Shown here: piece after piece, positions 21,353-31,800 of the stretch
How the letters are laid out: the number at the start of each line of letters is the position of its first letter
How positions within the stretch are numbered: position 1 is the stretch's first letter
Assembly: GCA_944474755.1 (NCBI GenBank)
Contig: OX104123.1
Span: 17,922,275 to 17,986,274 of the forward strand
DNA from: Limnoperna fortunei
Lineage: Eukaryota > Mollusca > Bivalvia > Mytilida > Modiolidae
DNA length: 64,000 nucleotides
Reading direction: 5' to 3'
The notes under the pieces: model-generated
The model's input: the letters and a program-made list of their open reading frames with translations, nothing else
What the model was told of the DNA's origin: nothing
Database searches by the model: none
Made by a program: the position numbers and the translations under genes

Positions 21353-21907
21353 GTGAAATCCCGTCCTATCAAGATTTTTTCACTTTACGGAAACTTGATT
21401 TATTCAAACTTTATGTTTTTGTAAACTACATGATCTCAACTTTAGCAGAAAGTAAACAGTTTTTGACAGACATGTATTTTTAAAAAGATACAAGGCCTCA
21501 ATCTTTGAAATCTAGAAAAAAATGTTAGTATGTCATTCAGAAAGAAATCAAGATTTTTTTATTTTATCTTTATCAAAATGTATCATGCTTTATATTTTTA
21601 GAATCTGTATGATCTAAGCTTGAATAATATATAAACATTTCTTGACAGACAATAGATTTTATGTAAATATTTATCGTCAAAGATGGTCACCCTATGAATT
21701 TTCGGTCGATTTTTCATGTAACCAAATCCCGTCATGTCAAGAATTTTTGCCTTTTTAGTCTCGTTATTTTTTTAAAAGCTATATATCATTTTAAAGCATT
21801 TAGTTTCTTCTTTAATAATCAGTTTTCAAGTCTGTTTTTATCTTTATTACTTCAAAAGTTATGACCATTTATATGTAGAAAATTTCCCGTCCTGTTTTTA
21901 GACCAAC
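21353..21907 (-). repeat. Right TIR of the Mutator-like element
   Basis: Inverted copy of the left TIR. AAATCCCGTCCTATCAAGAT marks its inner end and AAATTTCCCGTCCTG its outer end. The AAATCCCGTC..TCAAGA motif recurs near 21725. One of the internal motifs (about 21540) is eroded. Confidence 0.85.
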
Positions 21908-22480
21908 TCGTGATTTGTGTAGCTCATTGTACATGTCGACAACCCGATATAGAGGAGTGTGCAGATTGATTGATTGAATAAATGATTACATTTCACGCTT
22001 CGGGTTAATGACAGGTGTTAATATCTCAGTGAGGATTTAAAAACACCACAGCAATATACTGCAACAGGAGGAGCTTTCAGTTGTGTTTTTATCGGAAGTT
22101 GACTTTCTGTGTTGTTATGTTTCTAATTGGCAAAGAGGTTTTATTTAAGCGGGAGTCCAACACGTGTATGCCCAAAATTTTGCTTTCGGGTGAAACACTA
22201 TTAAGGAGCTAGTAATGTTGCACATTGAGTGAAATCATGTCTTAAGTTTAAAAAATGTCTACAAAGTAGAATGCTTGAATATAACTTCAATGGTTGTTTG
22301 ATATTCTTTTCGGAAATATATTCTGAAAATATTTCAGTGTTTATGAGAGAACTAGCATATTAAAAGGAAAAGAACAACCTGGTTAGTTTTTAAATGTTAA
22401 AAATAGCCAACGCCAACTAAAAGTCAGATTGATTCATTAAAACTTCAGAGCTGTCAAAAAAATTTTCAGATTTTAATATT
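21908..22480. other. No gene seen
   Basis: AT-rich flank of the MULE. A short AACCTGGTTAGTTTTTAAAATG-like phrase near 22377 recurs near 23036, hinting at a duplicated segment. Confidence 0.4.
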
Positions 22481-22496
22481 TAATTTGCGTTATTGC

Positions 22497-22745
22497 AGAT
22501 AAAAATGTCCCAAGGGGAAGGATGCCAGTGAAATACAATTCTGTTGTAGGCAGGTACATTTCTAAGACTTGTAGACATCATAGTACTGAACATTAGTTTA
22601 GATGTGTTGATGGTACTGGTACCCCATAATCTTGTGGGTGTTCTGCACCCAGGGAACATTTTTTCTGGAATAGCCCTTTCCAAAAAGATTTGAATGTAGC
22701 AAATTTATATTTATCATTAAACTGACTGCAGAGAAATACTGCCAC
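22497..22745 (+). pseudogene. Cys-containing exon-like remnant, unknown family
   Basis: After the acceptor-like GCGTTATTGCAG a frame reads DKNVPRGRMPVKYNSVVGRY, ISKTCRHHSTEH-stop-FRCVDGTGTP-stop-SCGCSAPREHFFWN, SPFQKDLNVANLY. The Cys/His spacing and Gly-rich turn look like a real extracellular or metal-binding segment broken by two stops. I do not recognise the family. A second possible piece, LGEHPGISALPQQPDLFET, follows at about 22935-23001. Confidence 0.3.
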
Positions 22746-23009
22746 AACAGATAGGAATTTGTTACGGACTTCAATCCCAGTTATTTACTTGTTTACCTTG
22801 AATTTCAGCATTTATTTTCAATCTTCTTTATTTGTGTGTCCACGTCCAGAACCAACATACGAGGTAATTCAAATTTTGATATGTGCTACGAAGTACATTT
22901 TTAAATGGCTTCATTCTTTTTTTTATAAAGATATGGCTGCTTTGGGTGAACATCCTGGGATCTCAGCATTACCACAGCAACCAGATCTGTTTGAAACCTG
23001 AAGGTGATG

Positions 23010-24062
23010 ATGAGCTTAGACAAGGAGGAAAAGGACAACTTGGTTAGCTTTTAAAATGTTCAAAATGGCCACTGCATTACCATTTGGTGACAACATTACT
23101 TAAGGGTGTAACGCTGTCAGAATCTTGACAGCTGCATTTTGAAAAAATGGGATCTCAAATGGGACCAAAAATCGCCGAGTCTTTAATGATCCTCAAAAAA
23201 AGTAGTGTAGACTGTTTCAACAGGAAGCATAGTGCTTCTGAGCTCAAAAGACTCATAGGGACATGTTCAAAATCAATAAATCAGTAACTGTATAAAGAAA
23301 TGCCAAACTGTATTGGTGTACATATGTTAACTTTCCTGTTGAAGTTGTGCTGTTTGAAATGTTGTGTTTAAATTGAAGCTTAAGGGACAAGTGTAAAATA
23401 TACAGCTTAAAACCAGAAGTCAACACATTGAATTTGATGTGTCCATTAGGCGAGTATTTGTTTAAAACTAGACAACAAAAACATGCAATTTTTACAATAT
23501 ATATTACACGCTTTTTAACTCTCAATATAAACTTTATTATATTTCGCCTCAAATTACTATTTTTTGGGGGAGTGCCTTATTATTTTTGCCTGAAAGGGGT
23601 AGGCAAGCCTGTCTCTGTGGCCTACATTATTGGCTTTATTGACAATATATTTAGGTCCGACCTCATATTTAAGAACATTTCAAATAGGCAGTAATATGAA
23701 TGGATTTTTTAACGCTGCTTTCATTCAAATGTGCCACCACGAGGCGAACTAATTAGCGATTACCTATTGGGTAAAAATTGTTTTTTGATGTTTTTGCCTA
23801 AATAAAAACCTTTACAGATAGACAAAATCTAGTTCAGCTAATGAAGCTCGACAAAAAAAAATTTCTGTCGAATTTGTCAGAGACCCCTTATAAGAGTTAT
23901 TGCCCTTTAAATGCTTTTCTCGCTCACATGCTCATTTAATTATTTAGTTTGCCCCTGAATTCATGTGAGCGATTAAGGCTCTTGCAAGCCTCTTGTTTTT
24001 ACATGTATAGTATAACTTTTGTTTGAAAAAAAATATTTTGTCAACTGAAATTAAGGTGTGCT
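23010..24062. other. No gene; fragment of the GAGTTATTGCC repeat family
   Basis: Mostly unique AT-rich sequence. A piece with ATTTGTCAGAGACCCCTTATAAGAGTTATTGCCC at about 23870-23915 belongs to the repeat family seen at 62562-63745. A GCTCACATG...CATGTGAGC inverted pair lies at 23927-23975. Confidence 0.45.
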
Positions 24063-24074
24063 ATTTATTTTTAA

Positions 24075-24640
24075 TCTTTAGAGCCCACAAGTAGAGGAAG
24101 CAAATGTTTGGATATTGCCCAAGAATCAAAAAGTAACTGCGAGGACTCTGATGCGGCAATAACTTCTACTTACCAAGTTTATGCTACTACAAAAAGAAAA
24201 CAAGTGTTTCATCTGATGATAGTGAAAAACTAGTTCATTGCAATTCTGATTTTATTGAAAAACTAGAAAGAAACTGTTCCAAAGATGTAATAGAGAAAAG
24301 CAGCACACCAAGTTCGGATATTACCGAAGAATAAGGAAGTAACTTGCCAAGTCCAAGCTACTAAAAGAATAAAATATAGAAAAGAATTATAAGTATTTCA
24401 TCTGATGATAGTGAAAAACCAGTTCATTGCAATTCTGATTTTAGTGAAGAACTAGAAACAAACTTTTGCAAAGATGTAAAAAGAAAAGGGAGTTTTGTCA
24501 TATTGGAACAAAAAATTACAACCAATAAGAAACACACAGTGATGTACTTGACACCACACCAATTAAACAAAAGGCAGATGTAAATAAAAAGGGAAACGAA
24601 ACCAGTTCAGATTGATCAGTAAAGTTCTTCTGATGAGAAG
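24075..24640 (+). pseudogene. Acidic, Ser-rich exon-like remnant with tandem duplication
   Basis: After an acceptor-like TTTTTAATCTTTAG, frames read SRGSKCLDIAQESKSNCED, then SVSSDDSEKLVHCNSDFIEK. About 188 bp later comes SISSDDSEKPVHCNSDFSEE. The unit 24104-24300 is duplicated at about 24309-24490. Several frameshifts and stops interrupt it. Conservation of SSDDSEK.VHCNSDF between units suggests it was coding when duplicated. No family is recognised. Confidence 0.4.
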
Positions 24641-25079
24641 ATCAAAAAGGAAGAAAGAACGCAAGAAAAATTACAGGAAAAGAGATTAAAATAATCCCAA
24701 AATATATGTTAGAAGATCTTACAACAAGCAAGTTTAGATCGAATGGGAAAATTAAGAAAACTAAAAGAGTTTATAACGAAGTCCATTTCTACAAAACTGA
24801 GGGTAACCCATTAAGTTTTCAAGGCTAAAATTACTAAATATTTGCCATCCAAATTAAATCTTTGAATAAATTGGAAATTGTAAATAGAAACCTGAAATAT
24901 TTTTTATTCAAAATAATTGAAAATTTTATGCAATTAATGATTGTTTTAAGCACCATGAAAATATATACTGATCCATAAACAATTGTCTTTTATCACTTAG
25001 CACAGGAATATTGAAACAATGTCGTTATGAGAACATCCACAAAAGCATACTCGAACCAATTGGGGAGCGTATAATGTCA
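24641..25079. other. No gene seen
   Basis: AT-rich sequence between the acidic remnant and the LINE fragment. Confidence 0.45.
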
Positions 25080-26325
25080 TTTTGTGAGATTAAGGCTCAA
25101 TTGTACACTATTTACTAAGCTTATTTCACCTTTCTTTTGAATTTCAACACACCCACTGTCCCCGAATCCATCAAGATTGGTCTCTACAAAGCTAAAGTCA
25201 GCGCATACATCTCCAACCCTGTGCGCTGCTTTAATTGTCAAAAGTTCGGCCACGGAAAGGGACAGTGCAGAGGTCACCTGATTTGTTTTAAGTGTGCAGA
25301 AGAAGGACATGAGGGCTTCACCTGCACTAAAACTCCAAAGTGTGCTGATTGTGGTGAAGCCCACATGTCCTCATCCAATGACTGTCAGCACTTTAAAAAG
25401 GAAAAAGAAATTCAAAACATAAACACTGAAAAAAAACATCTCTTACCCTAAGGCTCGTCGTCTGTATAATACAACGAATAACCCCTCGTCTCCTGCATCA
25501 GCGTCATACGCCAGTGTGGCCAAACGCGTTCTCATTTAAGTTGAAACGCAGACAATCATCACCTGGCCTATTGGCAAACAGGAACCTTCAACAGTTACAA
25601 CAACAGACAAAATCATTAAATCTTCACGAAAATCTTCATCTTCTCAAACTGCTACGTCTTCAGCACCCTCTCAATCCTCAACTAATTCTTCAACCCCAAA
25701 AAAAAATCAAAAAATACCAACTCCAATTTAATTTCTTCTAACTCAAATAAAAACTCAAATCAAAAAGGAGATCGTACTCCAAAACTGCTGCGGGATCCCA
25801 TTAAGGTCCACAACAGGTTTGGAAGTCTAAATCATCTAGCCACTACTATCTGGGGCGATCCCATGGATACACTACCCCCAGACACTGGATCTAAAAGTAG
25901 ATCCCCCAGCAGAAACCGGCGGAATAGCCCCCAAAAAACCGTCAACTATTCCCCTATTCGCAGACCATAATGGGTACAATAATACAATGGAATTGCCGAG
26001 GTCTTAAGATTAATTTTCTTGAAATTACATTATTAGTTCAAGCCTTTCTTCCTATTGCATTTTTCCTCCAAGAATCCCACCAAAAACGAAGTGATAACAT
26101 ATCTTTAAAAAAACTACTCTATATACAGAACATATGTAGACGAGAATGATAGAGCTGCTGGCGGCTCTACCATTCTTGTTAAAGATCAAGTTATGCATAT
26201 CCCTGTAGATCTCAACACTGATCTTCAGGCGGTTGCTGTTAGAATATCTTTAGACAAAATAATTACTTTATGCTCTGTGTATATCCCTCCGAATTCTTCA
26301 TTAAATTTAAATCAGTTGAAACATC
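25080..26325 (+). pseudogene. Truncated non-LTR retrotransposon (LINE): gag-like ORF1 and start of endonuclease
   Basis: ORF1 remnant 25137-25445 reads PESIKIGLYKAKVSAYISNP, then RCFNCQKFGHGKGQC, ICFKCAEEGHEGFTC and KCADCGEAH. These are three CCHC zinc knuckles with the Jockey/I-type P..IPNP-RCF.CQ context. It continues YNTTNNPSSPASASYASVAK in another frame. ORF2 begins at ATG 25970 (MGTIIQWNCRGLK) with the endonuclease blocks WNCRG and FLQESH. After a frameshift come AAGGSTILVKDQV and LCSVYIPPNSSLNLNQL, where similarity stops. The rest of the endonuclease and all of the reverse transcriptase are missing, so the copy is truncated at its 3' side. It is inactive. Confidence 0.82.
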
Positions 26326-26840
26326 ATCAGTATCAAACTAGAACAAAAAGATTGAACATATCATACTTAACAGAGATTCAACTATTTAAAACATATTTAC
26401 AAGCAAGTTGTTATCCATTTCTCTATTTCACTACTGTCAAGTCTGTTACAGACAAGTATTGATTTATTTGTGTGTATTACATCACACTTCATGTGATATC
26501 ATGAAAGATCTGAAAACCAACAAAACAAACAAATAATGCACAAATTAAATTTTTTTAGGTCTTTAATTAGAAACCATAGTCCTTGATTAAATATTTAGCA
26601 TTATTTACATGTTTTAAATCTAGTGCTTGACCATTGAAATGGCAAAATAAATGCATCACATTTATAAACTACCTATGTATTGCATTGTCTTTCAGTACTT
26701 AAATTGACGATGCAAATTACTTCAGATTGATATTACAAATTTCACTAAAAAAAAACATGGAAAATTTCATCTGACACATTGTTTTATCTCCCCCCCCCTC
26801 CACCCAAAAACATATGTTTATTTCATATTCTGATTTGTTT
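26326..26840. other. No gene seen
   Basis: AT-rich. A C8TCCACCC run lies at about 26792. Confidence 0.45.
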
Positions 26841-26844
26841 GTAG

Positions 26845-27402
26845 GCTTCAGATGTAATAAAAACAGAATAATCTGTACGAAGAGTACTTTCACTGTCAAA
26901 TGGCCAGGAAATTGAATGGCCCAAATGTACGGTCAAGTTGTGGGGGGAAAAGACTGATTTGGAGATGCCAAATGATGAAGTGGAAAGTCATCATTACAAA
27001 CTGTGAAGTGATGGAGTTTAGAGGCATAAAAGAATTAAACGGCACCCCATTGACAATTATCAAGGTATACATACATATAATCAATGAATCAGTATTCTGA
27101 AGTTATTATTCTTGTCATGTACTTAAAAAGAATTTGAACAGATCGCTGTTAACCAACCTCAAGAGGAAATTAAAATACATCAGACATATAAACAACAAAC
27201 TGTAAATCACAAAATGAACCACTGTTTGTTTTCAAGACCAATTTTTTTTCCAGATCAATGCACCCAAGAAAGGTTGTACAAACTGATGTCGAGGCTGCAA
27301 GTTTTGACATTAAATATGTCCCTACAATGTAGACATGAAAATCAGTCGGCATCTGTTGAGGTTGAACCGTTTTTCAACATGCTTACTTCATTCTCAAAAT
27401 GA
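26845..27402 (+). pseudogene. Possible degenerate two-exon gene piece
   Basis: A frame from about 26875 reads SVRRVLSLSNGQEIEWPKC, then TVKLWGEKTDLEMPNDEVES before stops; a donor-like TCAAG|GTATAC follows at 27062. After a pyrimidine tract and CCAG near 27253 a frame reads QCTQERLYKLMSRLQVL and SASVEVEPFFNMLTSFSK to a stop at 27402. Composition looks protein-like but no family is recognised. The pairing is inference. Confidence 0.25.
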
Positions 27403-28765
27403 AGGCAACTTCAGAGAAATAGAAAAAAATGAATAAACCATGTAATTCATTGTTCATACCTGTATTTTATTGTAATAAATAAAATACATGTATGAACACT
27501 GACAACGTCGTTGTTGTTGAGTGATTTCTGTCTTAATTTCGTAATTGGAAAACTCGCACATGCGTAGTTCGATTTTCAGTATTTCCGGTTTTCTGTTCAT
27601 TCACACGGAATATATGTTTCTAATAAATTACTGTAAAATTTTGGTTTTCTGCAAACAAGAAATCAATCACACATCTTTTCATGATTAAAATAAAATTATT
27701 GTACGAGCTGATGGGACCAAACTATTAAGAGTCGTGCAGACTTGGATTTCGTCCGACGCGACAGAATATTTTCAATTTCAAGGGTGTCTGACCAAATGTC
27801 ACACATAATGTTAAACAATTTTCGCCAGGTCATACTAGTATACTAATCTGGTGACAGTATTACAAAACTGGCGACGGAAAAATGCAGTTGGCTTCAGTCA
27901 TTTTTATTCCCTCATACGAAAGATGGAAGGGCAAATAGTTTTTCGGTCCGATACACCTAAGGTTTTGCTCTCTTGATCAATCGTCATTAAACAATTCTTT
28001 ATGGCTATATTTTTGGGGCTCACAGATGATGCAAAGTCCTTCACCGCAGCTGTTATTAGCAGCCCTAGAAGAACCTCTGCACCTGGCGTCAGTCGTCCGT
28101 CCGTTTTCAAAAATCTCTGAAACTAAACTTGGTATAATTGTTGTTTAGGGTGTTTTTTACAGAACTATTTGGATTTTTGATTCGTTAAAAAAACATGGCC
28201 GCCATGGCTCAAAATAGAACACAGTTGCAGTTTTTTGCAAATAACTCAAAAAACAGTTACATCTCAAAATTCTGGCATTTGTTGAAAATGATCTACCGGA
28301 ACTGAAATTTTGAAGAAGATCCAACAACCCATGTAAGAGGTATTGCCCTTTTAATCGATTTTTTTCCAAATTTTGCACTTATTTCCCTCAATATCTTGTA
28401 AACTATATAAGGTATTTCAGAAATTAAAATTGCATATTGTTAAGCACACGAAGATCTACAAAATATTTAACAGGGTCAAAGTTGTAGTACCTTTCCTTTT
28501 AGCAGTTACTCCCTTTAGATTGTCAAAATTTACCATTTGCACAGCCTTTCCTTATATTGCAAACTGTACAAGGTAGAGGAAAAACTTTCAATTACAATAT
28601 TTATAAGTTAGTTGAGCTCTACAATAAACTCTATTGGATCGAGATTTTCAGATGACACCTTGTAGGAGTTTTGGTCCCTAAAATGAAAAAAAAACTTTGT
28701 AGCTGAAATGTTCAGCTAATTTATCTCTGAAATGTATCCTTTCTGTAATTCTTATTTGATTTTGA
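27403..28765. other. No gene; fragments of a GTAGGAGTATTGCC-type repeat
   Basis: Two diverged units are visible at 28190-28360 (GGCCGCCATGG, AACCCATGTAAGAGGTATTGCC) and 28570-28690 (CACCTTGTAGGAGTTTTGG). Both resemble the units within 29939-30630 and 62562-63745. Otherwise the stretch is AT-rich with no gene. Confidence 0.45.
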
Positions 28766-29290
28766 TTTATTTTTATTTCTATGTTTGCTAAACGTCCAGC
28801 GAGCAGTATTTCAGCTATATGCAGGACGGGAACAAGTCAACATGCAACAAAATAATTCAGGAAATATGGACCAAGGGCAAACTTTTGAATAAAACTGGTT
28901 AAGTATACGGCATGAGTAGGGGCGGAAATTTAAGCATTTTGTAGCGACTACAATGAGCCTTCTATTTTTCGAAATGTGCAAAGGGGTCTTTGTCGTGTAA
29001 GGAGTGTGGCACTGTCCAAACACTTCACTTTGGTCCGCGGCCAAGTCGTTTAAAGCGGCTACGACGAACCTACTCTTATCGCGACGAACCTACTTTTATC
29101 GACACCTAAAATTGGGATTTTTTTAAACATGCAAGGATCGTGGCATTCTCCAGCTACCTTGCTCACTATGGTCTGCGGAAAGGTTAACCGAATTGTAACC
29201 TGGCAACTTGAGTGCATCCCAAAACCGCCACCTGGGGACGCGCAAGGCAACGCCATGGGTAGTCCTTCTTGACAATACACTGTTTAATAA
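28766..29290 (-). mobile_element. Retroposon of the CCGTCCTGAATATAGCTG family, minus orientation, diverged
   Basis: The 3' core is at the left (AAACGTCCAGCGAGCAG, TATTTCAGCTATATGCAGG) and the 5' region at the right (GCGCGTCCCCAGGTGGC on the minus strand). It matches 45049-45458 in order and content. An internal duplication (CGACGAACCTACT twice, near 29061-29095) has extended it. No open frame is supported. Confidence 0.75.
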
Positions 29291-29730
29291 ACAAACTGCG
29301 AATTGAAAAAAAACTAAACATCTCGATATCTCTTGCAATAATTGCGCACATTTAAGATGAAGAAAATTTTTTCTAAACACTGCATTATTTTGCATTGACA
29401 ACATTGTTGCTTGCTTTAGTACAATGTCCGAAACAGAGGCTACATACGTCAGAATTACTTAGCGTAGTGTTACGGAGCGAATATGACCTCGGATCCGGAG
29501 ATTGCTTTAAGTACTGATCGTATTTACTGTGGAAAATGCATTTGTTTGTTCTTGACATTTTTCATCTTTATAAAACATTTCAATGACGAAATTCTACAAA
29601 CTTGGAATTAAAATACAATTATTTAATTTATCTTAACTCTATATATAAATAAGCTTTCTCTACAGTTGATTTGACAAAATTCTCCCGCGCACCGTCAAAT
29701 TATTACCTTGGTATCTTTAATGACATTTTA
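29291..29730. other. No gene seen
   Basis: AT-rich spacer. Confidence 0.45.
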
Positions 29731-29830
29731 CTTGAAGTGTGTATGTATGATTCATTGAATAGATGTTTAACTAACGTTCCGCTAGTAATATTTCAGCTAT
29801 ATTCAGCACAGGAACAAATAAGGATATATG
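29731..29830 (-). repeat. Retroposon 3'-end fragment
   Basis: AGATGTTTAACTAACGTTCCGC then TAATATTTCAGCTATATTCAG is the reverse complement of the shared 3' core. Only the tail remains. Confidence 0.7.
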
Positions 29831-29938
29831 AGCACATCATTTTCAAATTCCGCCTTCACCTGAACGAACAGCATCAGATGGAAATGTGTAATCAGTTGAA
29901 GCGAGTCCAGTTCGCCTCAGATATCTTCTGTGTTTTTA

Positions 29939-30630
29939 GCTCACCTGACCCGACGGCGAGCTCTTGCCACCACTTGGCGTCCGTCGTCGTCGTTAACTTT
30001 TCTTTAAAAATCTTCTCCAAAACCACTGAAGGGATTGCTTTGAAACTTTGCACACATCATCAGTAAAATGTCCCCTACCAAGTTTGCAGAAATCATGGCC
30101 TAAGACCAACCAATATGGCCGCCATGGATACAAATAGAACAGGGGGGGGACGAAATACAGTTTTTGGCTTATAGTTCAAAAAGTATAACAGATACAGGAA
30201 AACCGAAGAGACCTTCCTTCTTCAGCATCAAAAGCTCTACAAAACACTCCATTGGGTGGGAAGTTGTATGATGACTCCTTGTAGGAGTAATTGCCCTTTA
30301 ATTGTCGAAATTTATGATTTTTGCCATTTTTGCATCAAAATCTGGAAATTTTTAGAACTAGAGAAAAAGTTATGAATTGCTTGATGTTCTGCTCTAAGAG
30401 CTACAAAAATGGCTTTAGGGTCAATATTGTCTGATTAACCGTTTTGGAGTTATTCCCCTTGAACTGTTTTTTTCATTCGGTTTTAATGGATTTTTTAAAT
30501 CTCCTCTGAAACCACTGAAAGTACTGCTTTGAAACTTTGTACACATCATCTGTCAAATGTCTTCAACCAAGTTTGCACCAACCATGGCCGCAGATTAACC
30601 AAATTGGCCGCCATGGCTACAAATAGAACA
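29939..30630 (+). repeat. GCTCACCTGA-type element, right end missing
   Basis: Starts GCTCACCTGA at 29939-29948, then CGTCCGTCGTCGTCG and repeated units with CCAAAACCACTGAAGGGATT, TTTGAAACTTTG(C/T)ACACATCATC and AATATGGCCGCCATGG. Two units of about 500 bp are present. The right inverted end found in the related elements at 57448-58799 and 62562-63745 is absent, so this copy is truncated. The frame at 29671-30066 that crosses it is not a gene. Confidence 0.65.
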
Positions 30631-30631
30631 A

Positions 30632-30915
30632 ATATAAATATTATTCTAAATATTAATAAATAATAAATTCATGAATATCAAGAAGTTTAAGGTTAGATTG
30701 TTTATACAACTGACAACTGTACAGTACTCTATTATGTAATGACTATTAGCTGTGTTTTGAGAAAGTTCAAGATCAATAAAATCGGACCCGATTACGTCAC
30801 CACCGGATGCTGATGTACCAATAACCAAAATAGACTGATATTGACACCGAAGAAGGCCATCAGTTGGTCGACATTTTTGTCGCATTTATTAATATATTTA
30901 TTTTATAGCAGAAAC
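30632..30915 (+). repeat. Dispersed repeat D, copy 1
   Basis: About 280 bp highly similar to 44437-44720. Shared phrases include AATTCATGAATATCAA, AGTTCAAGATCAATAAAAT, CGTCACCACC and GAAGAAGGCCATCAGTTG. The function is unknown. Confidence 0.8.
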
Positions 30916-31234
30916 ATCTCTATATTTGTATCGTTGCATAATCCTCTAGACTTGTATATTACCGATACAATTTCCATATTTGTATAGTCATGGTCACAAC
31001 TTTTTGGAGTTAAGAAAAGCGCGATTTTTAAATATGATTAAATTTGCTGATATTTTGATGTGAAGATGTGTTACAGGATAATTCACACAATCGGTTTTGG
31101 TATAATTGTCTTCCTTTGTTCGCGATGTGTCGGTTTTTTTACGTGTCAACGGATAATTGATATTGAGCGGTCAGCTATTGTTTATAGATATGGCATGAAA
31201 TGCGCACCAAATTAAAGTGGTCTTGTTTTGTAAC

Positions 31235-31800
31235 CTCCATTGAGCCTATGGTTACACTTGGTTACATGGTTACATATATGGCATACATTTTTTTTTAGAA
31301 TCGACATAAAATAGTCTAAGTAAAGAAATTAATAGATACATGCATTGACAAATTCATGTCTCAAGGGCTTACAATGGTTACATGCATAGATAATCAAAGT
31401 TACATGGGTAACATGTATGTAGAATCCAGGTTACATGGGTTACATATATATGTAGAATCCAGGTTACATGGGTTACATGTATGTAAAATCCAGGTTACAT
31501 GGGTTACATGCATGTAGAATACAGGTTACATGCATGTAGAATACAAGTTACATCGGTTGCATACATGTAACCTGGATTCTACATGCATGTAACCATTGTA
31601 ACCTGGATTCTACATGCATGTAACCATTGTAATCTGGATTCTATGCATGTAACCATTGTAACCTGGATTCTATATGCATGTGACCATTGTAATCTGAAAT
31701 TTCCATGCATGTAACCATTGTAACCTGGATTCTACATGCATTTAACCATTTATCTTAACATTGTATATATGGCATGTTGTTGCCATGGTTACCTAAATTA
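31235..31800. repeat. GGTTACAT minisatellite that switches strand
   Basis: To about 31555 the units read GGTTACATGGGTTACATGTA then TGTAGAATCCA. From about 31560 to 31755 they read the opposite way (TGTAACCTGGATTCTACATG). The two halves can pair over about 200 bp. The last part ends in GTTGCCATGGTTAC (31786), an X-box-like word. Confidence 0.85.

Larger units (their letters stand above)
17414..21907 (+). mobile_element. Mutator-like (MULE) DNA transposon with long inverted ends, decayed
   Basis: A 4.5-kb unit bounded by GTTGGTCTAAAAACAGG at the left and its reverse complement at the right. The two ends form terminal inverted repeats (TIRs) of about 560 bp (17414-17978 and 21353-21907) with substitutions and small indels. 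Long TIRs with an internal MULE transposase are typical of the Mutator superfamily. The interior gene is broken by frameshifts and stops. A 9-bp TSD, expected for Mutator elements, is not recognisable at the edges I chose, so the outer few bases may be eroded. Confidence 0.8.

Noticed and set aside
23253..23694. Two overlapping open frames (minus and plus)
   Set aside because: Hydrophobic, AT-driven composition with no context.
29671..30066. 131-codon open frame
   Set aside because: It runs across a retroposon tail and the start of a GCTCACCTGA-type repeat; the protein has no consistent composition.
31235..31800. CRISPR-like array
   Set aside because: Units are contiguous without unique spacers and reverse orientation; this is a eukaryotic minisatellite.
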